Assembly (NCBI RefSeq): GCF_001949145.1
Contig: NW_019091393.1
Span: 1,236,100 to 1,296,099, forward strand
Reading direction: 5' to 3'
Origin: Acanthaster planci
Lineage: Eukaryota > Echinodermata > Asteroidea > Valvatida > Acanthasteridae
DNA length: 60,000 nt
The notes beneath the pieces were generated by a model. The model was given only the letters and a program-made list of their open reading frames with translations, was not told where the DNA came from and searched no databases. Made by a program: the position numbers and the translations under genes. Shown one piece after another: positions 47,101-58,142 of this stretch. Position 1 is the stretch's first letter; each line of letters begins with the position of its first letter.

Positions 47101-50100
47101 GTATCCCAAGAAGTTGGGTGTGTGATCACGACCTAGACTGCGATAATGGCTTAGATGAGAGGGATTGTGGTATGTAGTCTTGTCTTATTTGCCCCTATTT
47201 GTACACTTCTTAAACAGATTTTTTTTATCAAGTTTTTTGAAAGGTGGTTATAGCTTGAAAACAAATTGCTTTCATTGATGAGATGTTCTTAGATTTTCCA
47301 TTGCCATTGTAAATTAAAGTGAGTGAACTGTCTTGATAGCAGTTCGTCGCTGTTGTTTATTTTCTTGGACATGTTGTTAATTGCAGCGGATGTGACTTGC
47401 CAGGCCAATGAATTCACCTGCAGTAACCAGAAATGCATCACACTTCGTTGGCACTGTGATCACGAAGACGACTGTGGGGACAACTCGGACGAGCAAGGCT
47501 GCCCTGAGCCCACCTGTGCCCCCACCGAGTTCCGCTGCAACAACTCCCTCTGCATCCCGCAGCGCTGGGTCTGTGACGGCGACAGCGACTGCTTGGACCA
47601 TTCAGATGAGCCGGCTTCATGTGAGGCTGAGCCCTCCACGCCATGCTCCAACAGGGAGTTTGCCTGCGCCAATGGGGATTGTATTCATGAGTCTTGGAAT
47701 TGTGATGGCGACAGGGACTGCACAGATGGATCAGATGAACTGGATTGTCGTAAGTATTTCTCTTCAGGCTATGTGATGTTAGGAAAAATTTGCATACTGT
47801 TTGTGATATCCACATATACATTACAAACAGGCATGTTTTTGTGTCGTATGAATATAATGAACAAACTGTACAGCTGTTCCTCTTTGTAAAGCTGCACAGA
47901 TATTTAAAATAATAAAGGACTGAGTGATAGATATGTTTTTTTTTCTAACTTCTACAGATCTGGAGACATGTGCTGGTTTTCAGTTCACCTGTAACAATGG
48001 ACTGTGTATTGATGGATCCAAACAGTGTGACTCTGTGCGTGACTGTGTAGATGGCTCTGATGAATTGGGATGCTCAGGTGAGTTGAACTAAAACCTCATA
48101 TCCATAAGTTCTTCTTTTTACACAAATGCTTAGCAAGTGGTGTATTTACAGTTTGTTAAATGGTATCTTACTGAGCGAAATATAAAAACGATTTTTCTGT
48201 TTAATTACTTCTTTGTAGTGCCGCCTAGTCAGTGTGCTGAGCATACCGAGTTTCAGTGTCACAATGGAGCCTGCATTTCAATGGATTTGGTGTGTAACCA
48301 GGTCAATGACTGTGGCAGTTGGGAGGACGAACCCCTGCAGGCGCAAGGCGGTTGCAGTGAGTAGATATTGGCTAGTGTTCTGGGGGGTAGGGAGATGTAA
48401 TGTGTCAGGGTAGGGAAGAGGTTTCATCATTTCAAAAGCTCTGAGTAGAGTCAGAGACGTTGGTCTTGTTGTTAATGATCAAGTCGGTTAACCAGGTGGA
48501 CACTGGTTTAACTCTGTTGACAGTTTATATCAAGGGATGTGCTTGAATGATATGGTTGGCTACATCTGCTTGGCACGGATGCTTTTCTACATTGAGGTGT
48601 GTGTTGTTCTTCAAAGAAGGAATGAGCTCTTGCATGTACATATTCGCTCTTAGTTACATAACTACGTTGTTATTTGTATCTATTTAGATATCAATGAGTG
48701 TGACGTTGACAGTGGGGGCTGCCATCAAATCTGTAACGACCTCCCCATTGGTTACTACTGCTCATGTCGCGATGGCTATGAGCTGGTGGACGGTCAGTGT
48801 GTGGACATCAATGAATGTAAGACTATCCCGGGCATCTGCAGCCAGCGCTGCGACAACCTGGAAGGTAGCTACAAGTGCACCTGTGACGAAGGCTACCTGA
48901 TTGAACACCATGGCCAGTTCTGCCGCGCCTTGGGACCTGAGCCGCAAATCATCTTTGCCAACCGACACGACATCCGAAGATTTGACATCCACTCCCAACA
49001 CTACCGTCCTCTGTACTCCAACCTAGAAAGTGCTGTGGCTTTGGACTTTGATGTACAAACAGGCTCACTTCTGTGGACAGATGTCGGCGACGAGAAAATC
49101 TACAAGTAAGCATTTCTCAAGTCCATTTTCATTGATACAAAGACCATTTCACAGTGTCACATGGCATTGTTTTTGAAATTTTCACAGAGGTTTTTTCAAA
49201 AACACCACCTTCATATCCTGATGCCAAAGTATTTTATCTTGTTGGTTTTCTTGTAGTAGTTGCCCGAGCTCGGCGTAGTTAGTAATATGTATTAATTACC
49301 TCTGCAGGGGCTCAATCAGTGGTGCTGATACAAGTGCCCCAGTCACACTGATGGACCGTGTGGAAACTGCTGATGGCATCGCCATGGACTGGATCTACCG
49401 TAAGGTTTACTGGACCGACACTGGTAATAACTCGGTGGGTGTGACGTGCTTCAACACTGGTGACACCAAGACCCTCTACACTGAAAACATTGATGAGCCA
49501 AGAGCCATCGTTGTGGATCCAGAAACTGGGTAAGTCTGCTGTGTGTCCTCTACCAAGTAGCCAAAATTAAGTTGTCATTTTTCTCGTGATTATGAGTAAA
49601 GTGTGTGGAGATTCTTTGCACAAGAAGTTAGTGCCATAAATTTTAAGGATAATGCAACTGAACTATCTTTCTGATGAACTGTTTGAATTTAGTCTTCATT
49701 GTACAAATACACAAATTCCCTTTAAATTAATCATGCATTCTGTTTCCGAAAACTGACAGGTTTATGTTCTGGACTGAGTGGGGACAGAACCCAAGTATTG
49801 AAAGGGCGGGTATGAATGGCAACTTCCGCCAGTCAATTGTCACAGTGGAGGTGGCCTGGCCCAATGGCATCGCCATTGACTATGCCAGCGAGAGTCTATA
49901 CTGGATCGACGCCAAGCTTCACACTCTCAGTACTGTGGATTTCAATGGCAACAACCGCCGCACCATCCTCAACAGCCCCTCCCTGCTACCCCACCCCTTT
50001 TCCATTTCTGTCTTTGAGGACCACGTCTACTGGACTGACTGGCAGAGAGAGTGCATCACTCGGGCCAACAAGTTCACTGGGATGGATCGCGAGACCTTGC

Positions 50101-51569
50101 TGACCACGCTTTATTCACCAATGGACATTCAAGTGTACCATCCACTCAGACAACCAAACCGTAAGTATCAATCCCATCGATACCTCAACTCCCTGTGAAG
50201 ATTTAGTAAATCTTGCCTGGTATGCTTACATCATTGACTGTTTTACCGCTGCTGAACAAAATCCATTGCAGTAGTCTTGGATCAGGAAGTTCTTCATTCC
50301 TTTGCTTTCTTCCAGATTTCTGATTATCAAGTAATTGGCGTGTTCTCGTTCCTATCTTGCAGGCACATCAAACCGCTGCGGCAGCAACAATGGTGGTTGT
50401 TCCCACCTTTGTGTGGCAACCCCCCAGATCACTGAGAGCTCCGCCCCTTACACCTGCCTTTGCCCTGATGGAGTTGACCTCATTTCAGATATGCGCACCT
50501 GTCGTGGGTCTTTCCCCAAACCCATCGACCCGAGTCCATCAACTTCCCCCATCAACCCTAAGCCAACACCCTCCAACCCTAAGCCCAACCCTGTCACCAA
50601 ATTCCCGACCACAACCATGGGCAACAACATTGGCACTAAGCCAGGCAAAAAGACGCCATCTGGTGAGAACAACGAGGGCAACGAGATCAACCCTGTGCCT
50701 CAGTCGGGAGATCACACACCTGTCTCTGTCATCGTTCCCGTCACTATCGTCATCTTCGTCATCTTGTGCATTTTGGTCCTGGGGATTGTCTTTGTATACA
50801 GGTGAGCATAGTCATTTTGCACTTCCCACGGATTTAACCATGGCCATATCCTTCTCCTGGTCTTACACATTTGCAGGTTATTTGCTTGCTAACAAACCAG
50901 GATGTAGATCACATTTTGAAAGATACTTACCTTGTGTTCTCTTATTTTTTTTTCTTCCCAGGAAATATTTTAGAAACAGCAAGCGCACAATGCATTTTGA
51001 CAATCCAGTTTACCGCAAGACAACAGAAAACCAGTTTTGTCTATCCCAACCCCAGACTTACGAGCACAACCCAGGCAAAGCATACAAGCCTGTAAGTACG
51101 ACATAGATTGACTTTAATAAATTGTTTCTTTCTTGTCTTAGGGTTGGCCACATGCAGAGTGTGTACAGGATTAGGTTTTACTTTATGGGCTACTTTAGAA
51201 GATCAAGATGACTGGCTGTTTAATCTCATTCCCTTCAAGAGCTTTAGGTCCTGGAGGAGGTGGATCTTCCTTGATAGAGAAAGAAACCAAAAAAATCTTT
51301 CCTTTATTGCCATTGGGGTGGGCTTTAAAAGTCAGCAGGATTTGGAACTAACCAAAAGGTCAAAGTTTAGTGGGACTGTTGTTTAGCATGTTTCAATCTC
51401 GACTAATTGTGGACAGGGTGTTTTTTGTAGCAAGAACAAGATAGTTACTAACATTTTGTATGCAGTTGTGAGTACTTTCAGGTTGCTGAGAGAACACTGG
51501 TCTGAAGATTTCTGGATTTTGTCTGTTCTTGTTTCTGTACAGATCATGAACCCAGATGACATAGCATGA
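38049..51569 (+). CDS. VLDLR: LDL-receptor-family endocytic receptor, VLDLR type, complete (13 coding exons)
   Basis: Exons joined in frame (38049-38121, 38651-38761, 43447-43569, 47050-47169, 47387-47749, 47958-48077, 48219-48356, 48688-49105, 49308-49529, 49760-50160, 50363-50801, 50962-51091, 51543-51569) give 2685 bases, 894 residues; vertebrate VLDLR is close to 870. Order: signal peptide (1-24), LA1-LA8 (about 27-349), EGF-A and EGF-B (about 352-433), YWTD propeller (about 440-697), EGF-C (about 700-745), Pro/Thr/Ser O-glycan-type stalk (about 746-812), membrane helix (about 819-842) and a 52-residue tail with FDNPVY at 855-860. The family binds lipoproteins or reelin-like ligands through LA repeats, releases them by propeller folding at low pH, and is endocytosed through NPxY. 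Eight LA repeats split 1,1,1,3,1,1 favour VLDLR/LRP8 over LDLR; an invertebrate pre-duplication orthologue is likely. Confidence 0.93.
38651..38761 (+). CDS. right copy exon 2: LA repeat 1
   Basis: A 111-base symmetric phase-1 exon encodes one LA module with six cysteines, docking tryptophan (IPQIWTC) and calcium motif [11 protein letters not shown]. The acceptor is TTGTGTAG and the donor GTAAGT. Confidence 0.88.
38762..43446 (+). other. right copy intron 2 (4.7 kb)
   Basis: No exon is recognised inside. A 16-base perfect palindrome (GGACAGCATGCTGTCC, 39062-39077) is present. Open frames near 40579-40875 and 42460-43291 lack domains and splice logic. The homologous region of the left copy would be outside the window. 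Confidence 0.65.
43447..43569 (+). CDS. right copy exon 3: LA repeat 2
   Basis: A 123-base phase-1 exon encodes an LA module with [15 protein letters not shown] and [13 protein letters not shown]. It is isolated by 4.7-kb and 3.5-kb introns, so it is easily missed. The acceptor is TTTACAG and the donor GTAGGT. Confidence 0.88.
43570..47049 (+). other. right copy intron 3 (3.5 kb)
   Basis: No exon is recognised. Bases 44080-44335 and about 46205-47049 align with the left copy at 1-250 and 2785-3330. The block 44340-46200 does not align with the left copy, where a retrotransposon lies instead. Open frames on both strands at 45374-45800 show no recognisable domain. Confidence 0.65.
47050..47169 (+). 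CDS. right copy exon 4: LA repeat 3
   Basis: A 120-base phase-1 exon encodes an LA module with [16 protein letters not shown] and [11 protein letters not shown]. It is the first exon with a visible counterpart in the left copy (3331-3450). The donor is GTATGT. Confidence 0.9.
47387..47749 (+). CDS. right copy exon 5: LA repeats 4-6
   Basis: A 363-base exon encodes three consecutive LA modules, each with the docking tryptophan (LRWHC, QRWVC, ESWNC) and an intact SDE calcium site. The three-in-one exon corresponds to the LA3-5 exon of LDLR and the LA4-6 exon of VLDLR. Confidence 0.92.
47958..48077 (+). CDS. right copy exon 6: LA repeat 7
   Basis: A 120-base exon encodes an LA module ending [11 protein letters not shown]. 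The residue at the docking-tryptophan position is Lys (IDGSKQC), predicting weak Lys-ligand binding. The acceptor is TTCTACAG and the donor GTGAGT. Confidence 0.9.
48219..48356 (+). CDS. right copy exon 7: LA repeat 8
   Basis: A 138-base exon encodes the last LA module with [16 protein letters not shown], the extended form found directly before EGF-A in this family. It also lacks the docking tryptophan (SMDLVC). Confidence 0.9.
48688..49105 (+). CDS. right copy exon 8: EGF-A, EGF-B and propeller start
   Basis: A 418-base exon encodes two six-cysteine calcium-binding EGF modules (NINEC, DINEC) followed by [11 protein letters not shown] and LLWTDVGD of the propeller. Vertebrate genes place these modules in separate exons; here they are fused. 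The exit phase is 2 (AA, then G of Lys). Confidence 0.9.
49308..49529 (+). CDS. right copy exon 9: propeller part 2
   Basis: A 222-base exon encodes propeller sequence with VYWTDTGNN and ending in VDPETG before the splice. The acceptor is CTCTGCAG and the donor GTAAGT. Confidence 0.9.
49760..50160 (+). CDS. right copy exon 10: propeller part 3
   Basis: A 401-base exon encodes [16 protein letters not shown] and VYWTDWQ, then the closing segment [11 protein letters not shown] that leads into EGF-C, as in vertebrate family members. Confidence 0.92.
50363..50801 (+). CDS. right copy exon 11: EGF-C, stalk and membrane helix
   Basis: A 439-base exon encodes EGF-C (six cysteines), a stalk rich in Pro, Thr, Ser and Asn with repeated NPKP units, and a hydrophobic helix of about 24 residues ([20 protein letters not shown] within it) ending VYR. 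Vertebrate genes use several exons for this stretch. The left copy loses homology about two thirds of the way through. Confidence 0.9.
50962..51091 (+). CDS. right copy exon 12: cytoplasmic tail with FDNPVY
   Basis: A 130-base exon encodes a basic juxtamembrane stretch (RKYFRNSKR) and [11 protein letters not shown] at 50996-51028. This is the clathrin-adaptor/PTB-domain binding signal of the family in its full FDNPVY form. The exit phase is 0; the donor is GTAAGT. If unspliced, translation would end six codons later as VSTT-stop (TAG near 51104). Confidence 0.92.
51543..51569 (+). CDS. right copy exon 13: last nine codons
   Basis: After TTCTGTACAG the frame reads IMNPDDIA and then TGA. The acidic-acidic-hydrophobic-Ala end resembles the vertebrate LDLR/VLDLR C-terminus, which supports this very small coding exon over intron read-through. 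Confidence 0.7.
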   Translation: MMNPDDIA

Positions 51570-54500
51570 TGTCACCAAGAAACCACGGAAAACTAGGATT
51601 CGTCATCGATGCAGTCAAAGTCATCTTTTGTCAGGCATGTCCCTTGTTCCCTTGTCCTTCCATGTTTAGAGTTTAGAAAAAAGTTGAACATTCAAAAATA
51701 CAAAAAAAGGTTGCATAGGAATTACTAATACGGTGTCATTCCGGCCAGAAGCTTGGCCAAGATCAGAATAGCAATGGTAGAATTATCCCATGATAAATAC
51801 TTGTACATTTATGCAAATGAAATGTGGTGAATGACAAAGGTCTTAGAACATGGTTTTAATAGAAGCTGTAGCCGTAGTAAGAAGGAATAGATTAGAAACT
51901 TGTAAGTGAACTCTCACTTTCATATCGAGGATGAAACTAGTCAAGTAAAGGAGCGCGTATTTATTTATTATTTTGAGAGGAATTTCTTGGGCTTAAATCA
52001 AAGCATAGTTAACAGTTCACTGGGAAGACACTCCAGTCGTTATTTCGACATACTGAATGTGGTTTTGAGTTTCGTTTTTATCTTTGATTTCTTTTTTGTG
52101 GGGGGAGGGGAAATTTGCTTCATTTCCCGATGAAAAAAGATCTGAATGGATAGATTTGTTGACTTTGCTTTGATTTTAGTTCAAGTGGGTTTGGTGGGCA
52201 GTGATATCACTGATATTATTGCTGTCATGGAATAGGTGTGATGGGGTTCGAAGTATAAACGTTCCTCCATGACCACTCGCTAACCATGAGTTGGAAAATG
52301 GAGATTTATAAATAAGAACAAAAAAGAAAAAAGAAGCTTTAAAAAAAAAAGGAACATAAGCCCCGTAAGCCAACTCCTTGCAATACAATAAAATGCTGGT
52401 ATGTTATTTATGGTGCACCAGTGTAAGAATTGCTGTTGTACAGTTAGTGTGTAAGAAAATATGTTCCTTATTATGCAAATGCAATGCAAAGAAGTGTTCG
52501 TTGTGTACAGGAAAATTATCTGATCTGTACAAATTTACAGTTTCATTTCGAAAAGGGGCACATAAAAACAAGGAAAAAAAATCAATTAATGAAGAAGCTC
52601 TGAAACTTTTGAGAAATTTGTGTTGACTGATAGCAGGCAGCTGAGATCAAGAGTATGAAAATCCCCTGGGAAAAAGACCTCCATCCCACCCATCCGCCCA
52701 CAAACACACTGCAAAGATATGTTTTTCTCAGTGTGGGAGGGGTGTTGGAAATTTCAGGGGAGGGGTTGCTGGGAATGGCAGAAATAGCAATCAATATTTT
52801 TTTTTAAAAAATTTGGTTGGAGATTTTATTTGGTAGGCTTTTTTGCAACAAGACTCTGGCCACATTGAGTGTGCCGTCTCAAAGGCATCCAATTTGCTGT
52901 AGTCCCAAACAAACTATGCAGTTAATGGTACAATTTTTGAAGGGTACAGTTTTTTCTACCTGCCAAGCACGGTCGTGCCCACTAAGCATGTAGCTTTATA
53001 AGCTGTAACTAAACACGTCTGTGATTGGTCAAGTATCTGATCCCTGTACTTCTATCAGCCTGTTAAGGCCGAGTACTAACTGTATATCGGACTTATTATT
53101 TATTAATTTGCATACTGCAAATATTTACATATATTTATAGATATATTTGTACGTGTGTTGTAGGATTTGTCCCGGTGGCGTTAACAAGTAACATGCAGTC
53201 AGTTTCAGTCACTTTCTCCATTTTCAAATAGTTTCCCGGGGAGAAAATGGAAATAATTCCTAAACATTATTTTCAGAGGGCTTATAGCGGCCGTTGGTAT
53301 GTATATACATGTAACTGTTATTTTGGTTCTGTTTTTGTTTTGTATGTACTGTACTCAAATTTGTAAATATAAAGAGAAAGAGATATAATTTTGTATAAAC
53401 CAGCATTTAAAAGTTACTGTAGCGCCGCGCCTGCATGAAAGGAGCCATGCTAAAAAGCATACAATATGTCATGTACATTATTTATTTCATTTCTCGGTAA
53501 CTCGTTTTGTTGAAGTTATTTTCGTACTTTTCATTTACCGCATGTTGCCTCTGTAGCCTAGAAACCGAGAGATTATTGTGCTCGTTGCAAAGATAGCAGA
53601 AATCTCGTGGTGGTGTTGAAATATATCGAGGGGGGGGGAGGGTTTCTGAGTCATGCATGTCGAGATATGTAGTTTCCATCAAAAACATGTAAATATGTGA
53701 AATAGTGTTCTAGGTAAGTGTCGATTAAAAAAAATAAATTCAAAACATGATAAATCAGAAGTGCACATTGGTGAGCAAAATAAACAAACCTAGCAAAAAA
53801 AATAAATAAATAAAAACAATTACAAAAAAAAAGAAAGAGAATAGAAAAATTTAGAAGTTTGAGTACATACTGTTGACGTAGGTGTATAGTTAAGAGTGTT
53901 AGTAAGACATTGTGGATGTTGTACATGTATTTGTAAGGAGACATGCGTCAAATAGGAAGAGCGTAAAAGTGAATTCGATGATGGATTTTGCGAAGGGTGT
54001 TAATTAAGAGATTTGTTTTAAAGGAGAAATCGTATCACATTTTTGAAGGACAGTTTACAGAGTCCTTTTCAGCATACAATTCATTTCACTGACTGTAAAT
54101 AATCAAGAATATTTAGACCAGGGTCTGTTGAAAAGTCTTTATTTTCTTTTTCCCGTTTTTTTTTTTTTTTTGTTCATACGGAAGAAAAAAATATTAACTT
54201 TGTCACCTGAGAGCCTTGCTCTTTCTCTAGTTTTCTTTATTTTTGTTTCTCGTTGAGGATAGAAAAATTTATTTTGTGTCATTTGCTTTACTCTGAGACG
54301 AACCAATATTAAGTTGTGCGTTAGTTTTTGGTTTTGACGTCAAAGGTTGAGTTGAGAGAAATTATTTTCCAAGTGAAAAGAAAGTGCAGTTTACATCCAT
54401 TGACATTTATGTACGGTATCATTTAAATAGTTAGGGGCCTGGCCAACTTCTGGCCCTCGATCTCTTTACTCGACTCCGAAATTTCGTTGAGCCCGTTTTA

Positions 54501-55610
54501 CGGAAAAGAGGTTTACACAAATTGTTCAGCATTTCCCGTTCAAACTGCAGATGCCAATTGAAAGCGGAAAAGTTCAATGCTTAGTAATTTTTTTTTTACT
54601 TTCCAAGTAAGTACTAAGCAGACTAACAAGGTTATACTTACAAAGATATGGTTACACAGGGCTTGTTGAATATGTACAAAAATGTTTGATACAGTGTTCG
54701 GATGTAAATGATCATTTTCTTGACCATTTTATGGCTTCTAACGTAAAAAGGAAAGTGCAGCATTTTTGTAAGACAATTATCAAACTTATTTATTATATAC
54801 ATTCAAGGCACATTTTGACCGTGTACGTTGATGTAACGTAGTTCCAAAACTGCCCTTGTGTAGCTGATATCGGGATATTTGCGATGCAGCTCGTTCATTG
54901 CGCAACATTGAAATTGTCGGCATTTTGGAATTTCATATCGTTCAAACTGCCTTGTTGACATCATTCCGTATACATGTACAGTGTTTCGGCTTACGCCAAC
55001 ATCGTGTTTTGGTCAAACGTATTTCGAGGCCGCCATGCTCACTGTTGATTCACCAGGAATCTTATCTTCAATGGATAGTTGGGAAATCTTGTCAATTTTA
55101 TGGGTTGTGCTTCAAAGCACAAATACTATATACATGTACATGTACCATCATTCAGGTAGGCCTATGCATGAGAAGGTAATCCAAATAAGTCAGGGTAGCA
55201 GGCATTTTATTTCTACTCGAGAAGTATTGCAAGTGACCATTGTTCCTACCATGACTCTGGTGCCTCGTAAAATAATGTTGGAAGTCGTCATGTTTATGTC
55301 GAAACCGCAATTATGTAACAACGCCTGTGCACGGCCGGAAATGCCTTACATTGACCTGTATTTTTACGGTTTTCCCTAGTATCTTGAACAATCCTGATCC
55401 TTCACAGGTGGTTCACTGTTTTACATAGTTCGCATTTCGAAAAAAACTTTCAGTTGTTGCTGAATGTATACTCCTTGCTTAAATATCTAACGCTTACTAT
55501 GTATAAAGAAAATACTCAGTTATAAGTTTGAAATCTGTACAGTGTAGATTGCTTTATTGTGTTATTTTGTTTATGAATAATAGCCACCTTCCATCCACGT
55601 TATAAATAAA
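51570..55610 (+). other. probable long 3'UTR of the right copy
   Basis: About 4 kb of AT-rich sequence without a coding frame follow the stop. Candidate AATAAA signals are at 52387-52392, 53733-53738 and 55605-55610, so several UTR lengths are possible. Four Pumilio-type motifs (TGTANATA) occur at 53300, 53362, 53688 and 54094. A-rich and T-rich runs lie at 53751-53850 and 54151-54172. The true extent needs transcript data. Confidence 0.4.
55605..55610 (+). terminator. candidate distal poly(A) signal
   Basis: AATAAA sits within TATAAATAAATAAG. It is the last strong hexamer before sequence character changes, and one of three candidates for the right copy. Confidence 0.3.
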
Positions 55611-55620
55611 TAAGTTTACC

Positions 55621-57398
55621 AGAGAAAACCAGACACTAAAGTCGTTTTCGTTTAATTGTACTTGACTCGGATATGACGTAATTGCATGATTACATATGTC
55701 ATTTCTGTTCCCGTATTAGTGTAGACTGTCTTTAAAAGTTTGTCAAACACCAAAATCGATCTCGTACCTCACTGGTCGCTGACCGAAGCACGTGGAAGTT
55801 CAGCCTTTGTTCGAAACGCCAGCGTCCGTTTTCAAATGAGAGTGCGTACCCCGGTTCTTTGTTGGGAGCAAAATTGGCAATGCTCCTAGTTCGGCTTTTA
55901 TGCTTCGAGTCTGCGGTGGTCCGGCTGCGTATTGTCTCCCGATCGTTTGGCTGAGCGAATAGATCCCCACAAAGGGAAAATACCTCCTTGTTACATGAAA
56001 ACCCTTTTGCCAATTTTCCCCACAAATATTCCGCCTTTATACCGGAGGCCACATTTTCAACGTAGCTTGATTTCACACTTCCCCTCGCAGTGATTCACAA
56101 CTCAGCCCCTTATTTCAAGAAGACTCCCCTGATTTCCTTTAATTATTGTTTAAACTGCAATTCTGGGCCTCCTGAATGAGATTCTTAATAATGTCCCTCC
56201 CCATTTTCAGTCTTTTAAAGTTGTGACCAAATTACATGTACCAATACCTGCAACTTCGGTTGGTTTCTGATTCGTTTCCAATTGGCCGTTGTAGCCGTTT
56301 TAGTCATTGACGTGAATAATCGATTAGTCTTCTTCAGTTAATGCGCTTTGAAATGTCGGTATCGATTTTCAAGTGTTCATGACTGAAGTGTTCGTTATGG
56401 TTATACATGTATAGGCCATGGAGCTATGGCAGGGAACTATTGTGCTGTGTATATCCATGGAGAAAATATGCCGAAGGCATTGCCGGTGGCTACTTTAATT
56501 TTCTGTAGATTTGTAGATAGTCTCCTCAAACCTACTTGAAGAAATTTCACATCTGATAAGGTAACCCATGTTATTGGGAAAGATGTCCGCCAAAATCCAC
56601 TTTTTTCGGATTTTCGCCTCATTTTATCGATTCATAACTTGTACCCTTGTCTGAAATGAATTTTTCATGAGTTTTGAAAACTACCAGTACGTCTGCTCAG
56701 TTAGTGACTGTAGCGAGCATTAGGTGTTTACAAACATCGGTCGAGGATGCACATCAGGAAGGTGACTAAGCACAGCTAAAGACGAATCAATATTTACGCC
56801 GTTGACTGTCTCGCGCCAAGAGGAGAGAATCAACCGAACTGGCTTTCTCGGTAGGGCAGAATTGGTGGCGCCCTTCAACGCTCTGTGGGTGCATGCCAGT
56901 AAATTAACTGCCATAGCCAAGACTAGTGATAAATGCCTGAACTTAAAAAAATCAGGAAAAATACGAGTTTCTCAGGCGTTTGGGATGCACACCAAATTAA
57001 AGCTCATTTAATGATTTTTCATTTTCTTTTCAGATTTCCATTCATTAACTGATTACTTTTGATGATTTTTTTTCCACGGAAGGTAACCCCTAAGCACTCG
57101 TTGCCTACACTTCTCGAAAAATAAACCGTTTTCAGGCACCAATTTCTTCCAAATCTCACTCAGACACAAGCTGATATTCTTTTTGCTCGCCTAAACCTGT
57201 CTTCTCTACAATCTTCAAGTTCATGGGCCACAAAATGAACTATTTCGTAAAGAACGTGAGTGTATACAAATATTGTGATGTGGCTCGCGCGCAAGCAGTT
57301 TTCGGCCTATTTACTGGCCTGCAACCCTGTGAGTTTCATTTCTAGCGCTTAGGTGTGAGGCGCCCTTTATGACTTTATTAGCAAATAGATATATATCA
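55621..57398. other. non-coding sequence before the gap
   Basis: No gene is recognised. A 114-codon open frame on the minus strand (55732-56076) lies in a slightly CpG-richer patch but shows no domain. Confidence 0.5.
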
Positions 57399-58142
57399 NN
57401 NNNNNNNNNNNNNNNNNNNNNNNNNNNNNNNNNNNNNNNNNNNNNNNNNNNNNNNNNNNNNNNNNNNNNNNNNNNNNNNNNNNNNNNNNNNNNNNNNNNN
57501 NNNNNNNNNNNNNNNNNNNNNNNNNNNNNNNNNNNNNNNNNNNNNNNNNNNNNNNNNNNNNNNNNNNNNNNNNNNNNNNNNNNNNNNNNNNNNNNNNNNN
57601 NNNNNNNNNNNNNNNNNNNNNNNNNNNNNNNNNNNNNNNNNNNNNNNNNNNNNNNNNNNNNNNNNNNNNNNNNNNNNNNNNNNNNNNNNNNNNNNNNNNN
57701 NNNNNNNNNNNNNNNNNNNNNNNNNNNNNNNNNNNNNNNNNNNNNNNNNNNNNNNNNNNNNNNNNNNNNNNNNNNNNNNNNNNNNNNNNNNNNNNNNNNN
57801 NNNNNNNNNNNNNNNNNNNNNNNNNNNNNNNNNNNNNNNNNNNNNNNNNNNNNNNNNNNNNNNNNNNNNNNNNNNNNNNNNNNNNNNNNNNNNNNNNNNN
57901 NNNNNNNNNNNNNNNNNNNNNNNNNNNNNNNNNNNNNNNNNNNNNNNNNNNNNNNNNNNNNNNNNNNNNNNNNNNNNNNNNNNNNNNNNNNNNNNNNNNN
58001 NNNNNNNNNNNNNNNNNNNNNNNNNNNNNNNNNNNNNNNNNNNNNNNNNNNNNNNNNNNNNNNNNNNNNNNNNNNNNNNNNNNNNNNNNNNNNNNNNNNN
58101 NNNNNNNNNNNNNNNNNNNNNNNNNNNNNNNNNNNNNNNNNN
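57399..58142. other. assembly gap (744 N)
   Basis: An unbroken run of N. Nothing can be said about its content except that the right flank is a tandem repeat. Confidence 0.99.

Noticed and set aside
3331-51569. the two receptor copies being two haplotypes placed in tandem by the assembler
   Set aside because: Introns differ by about 20-40%, the left copy lacks membrane and tail exons, and the 31-kb spacer does not repeat, so allelic duplication is unlikely; read depth would settle it.
55732-56076. 114-codon minus-strand open frame
   Set aside because: No recognisable domain; it lies in a CpG-richer patch where stop codons are rarer.
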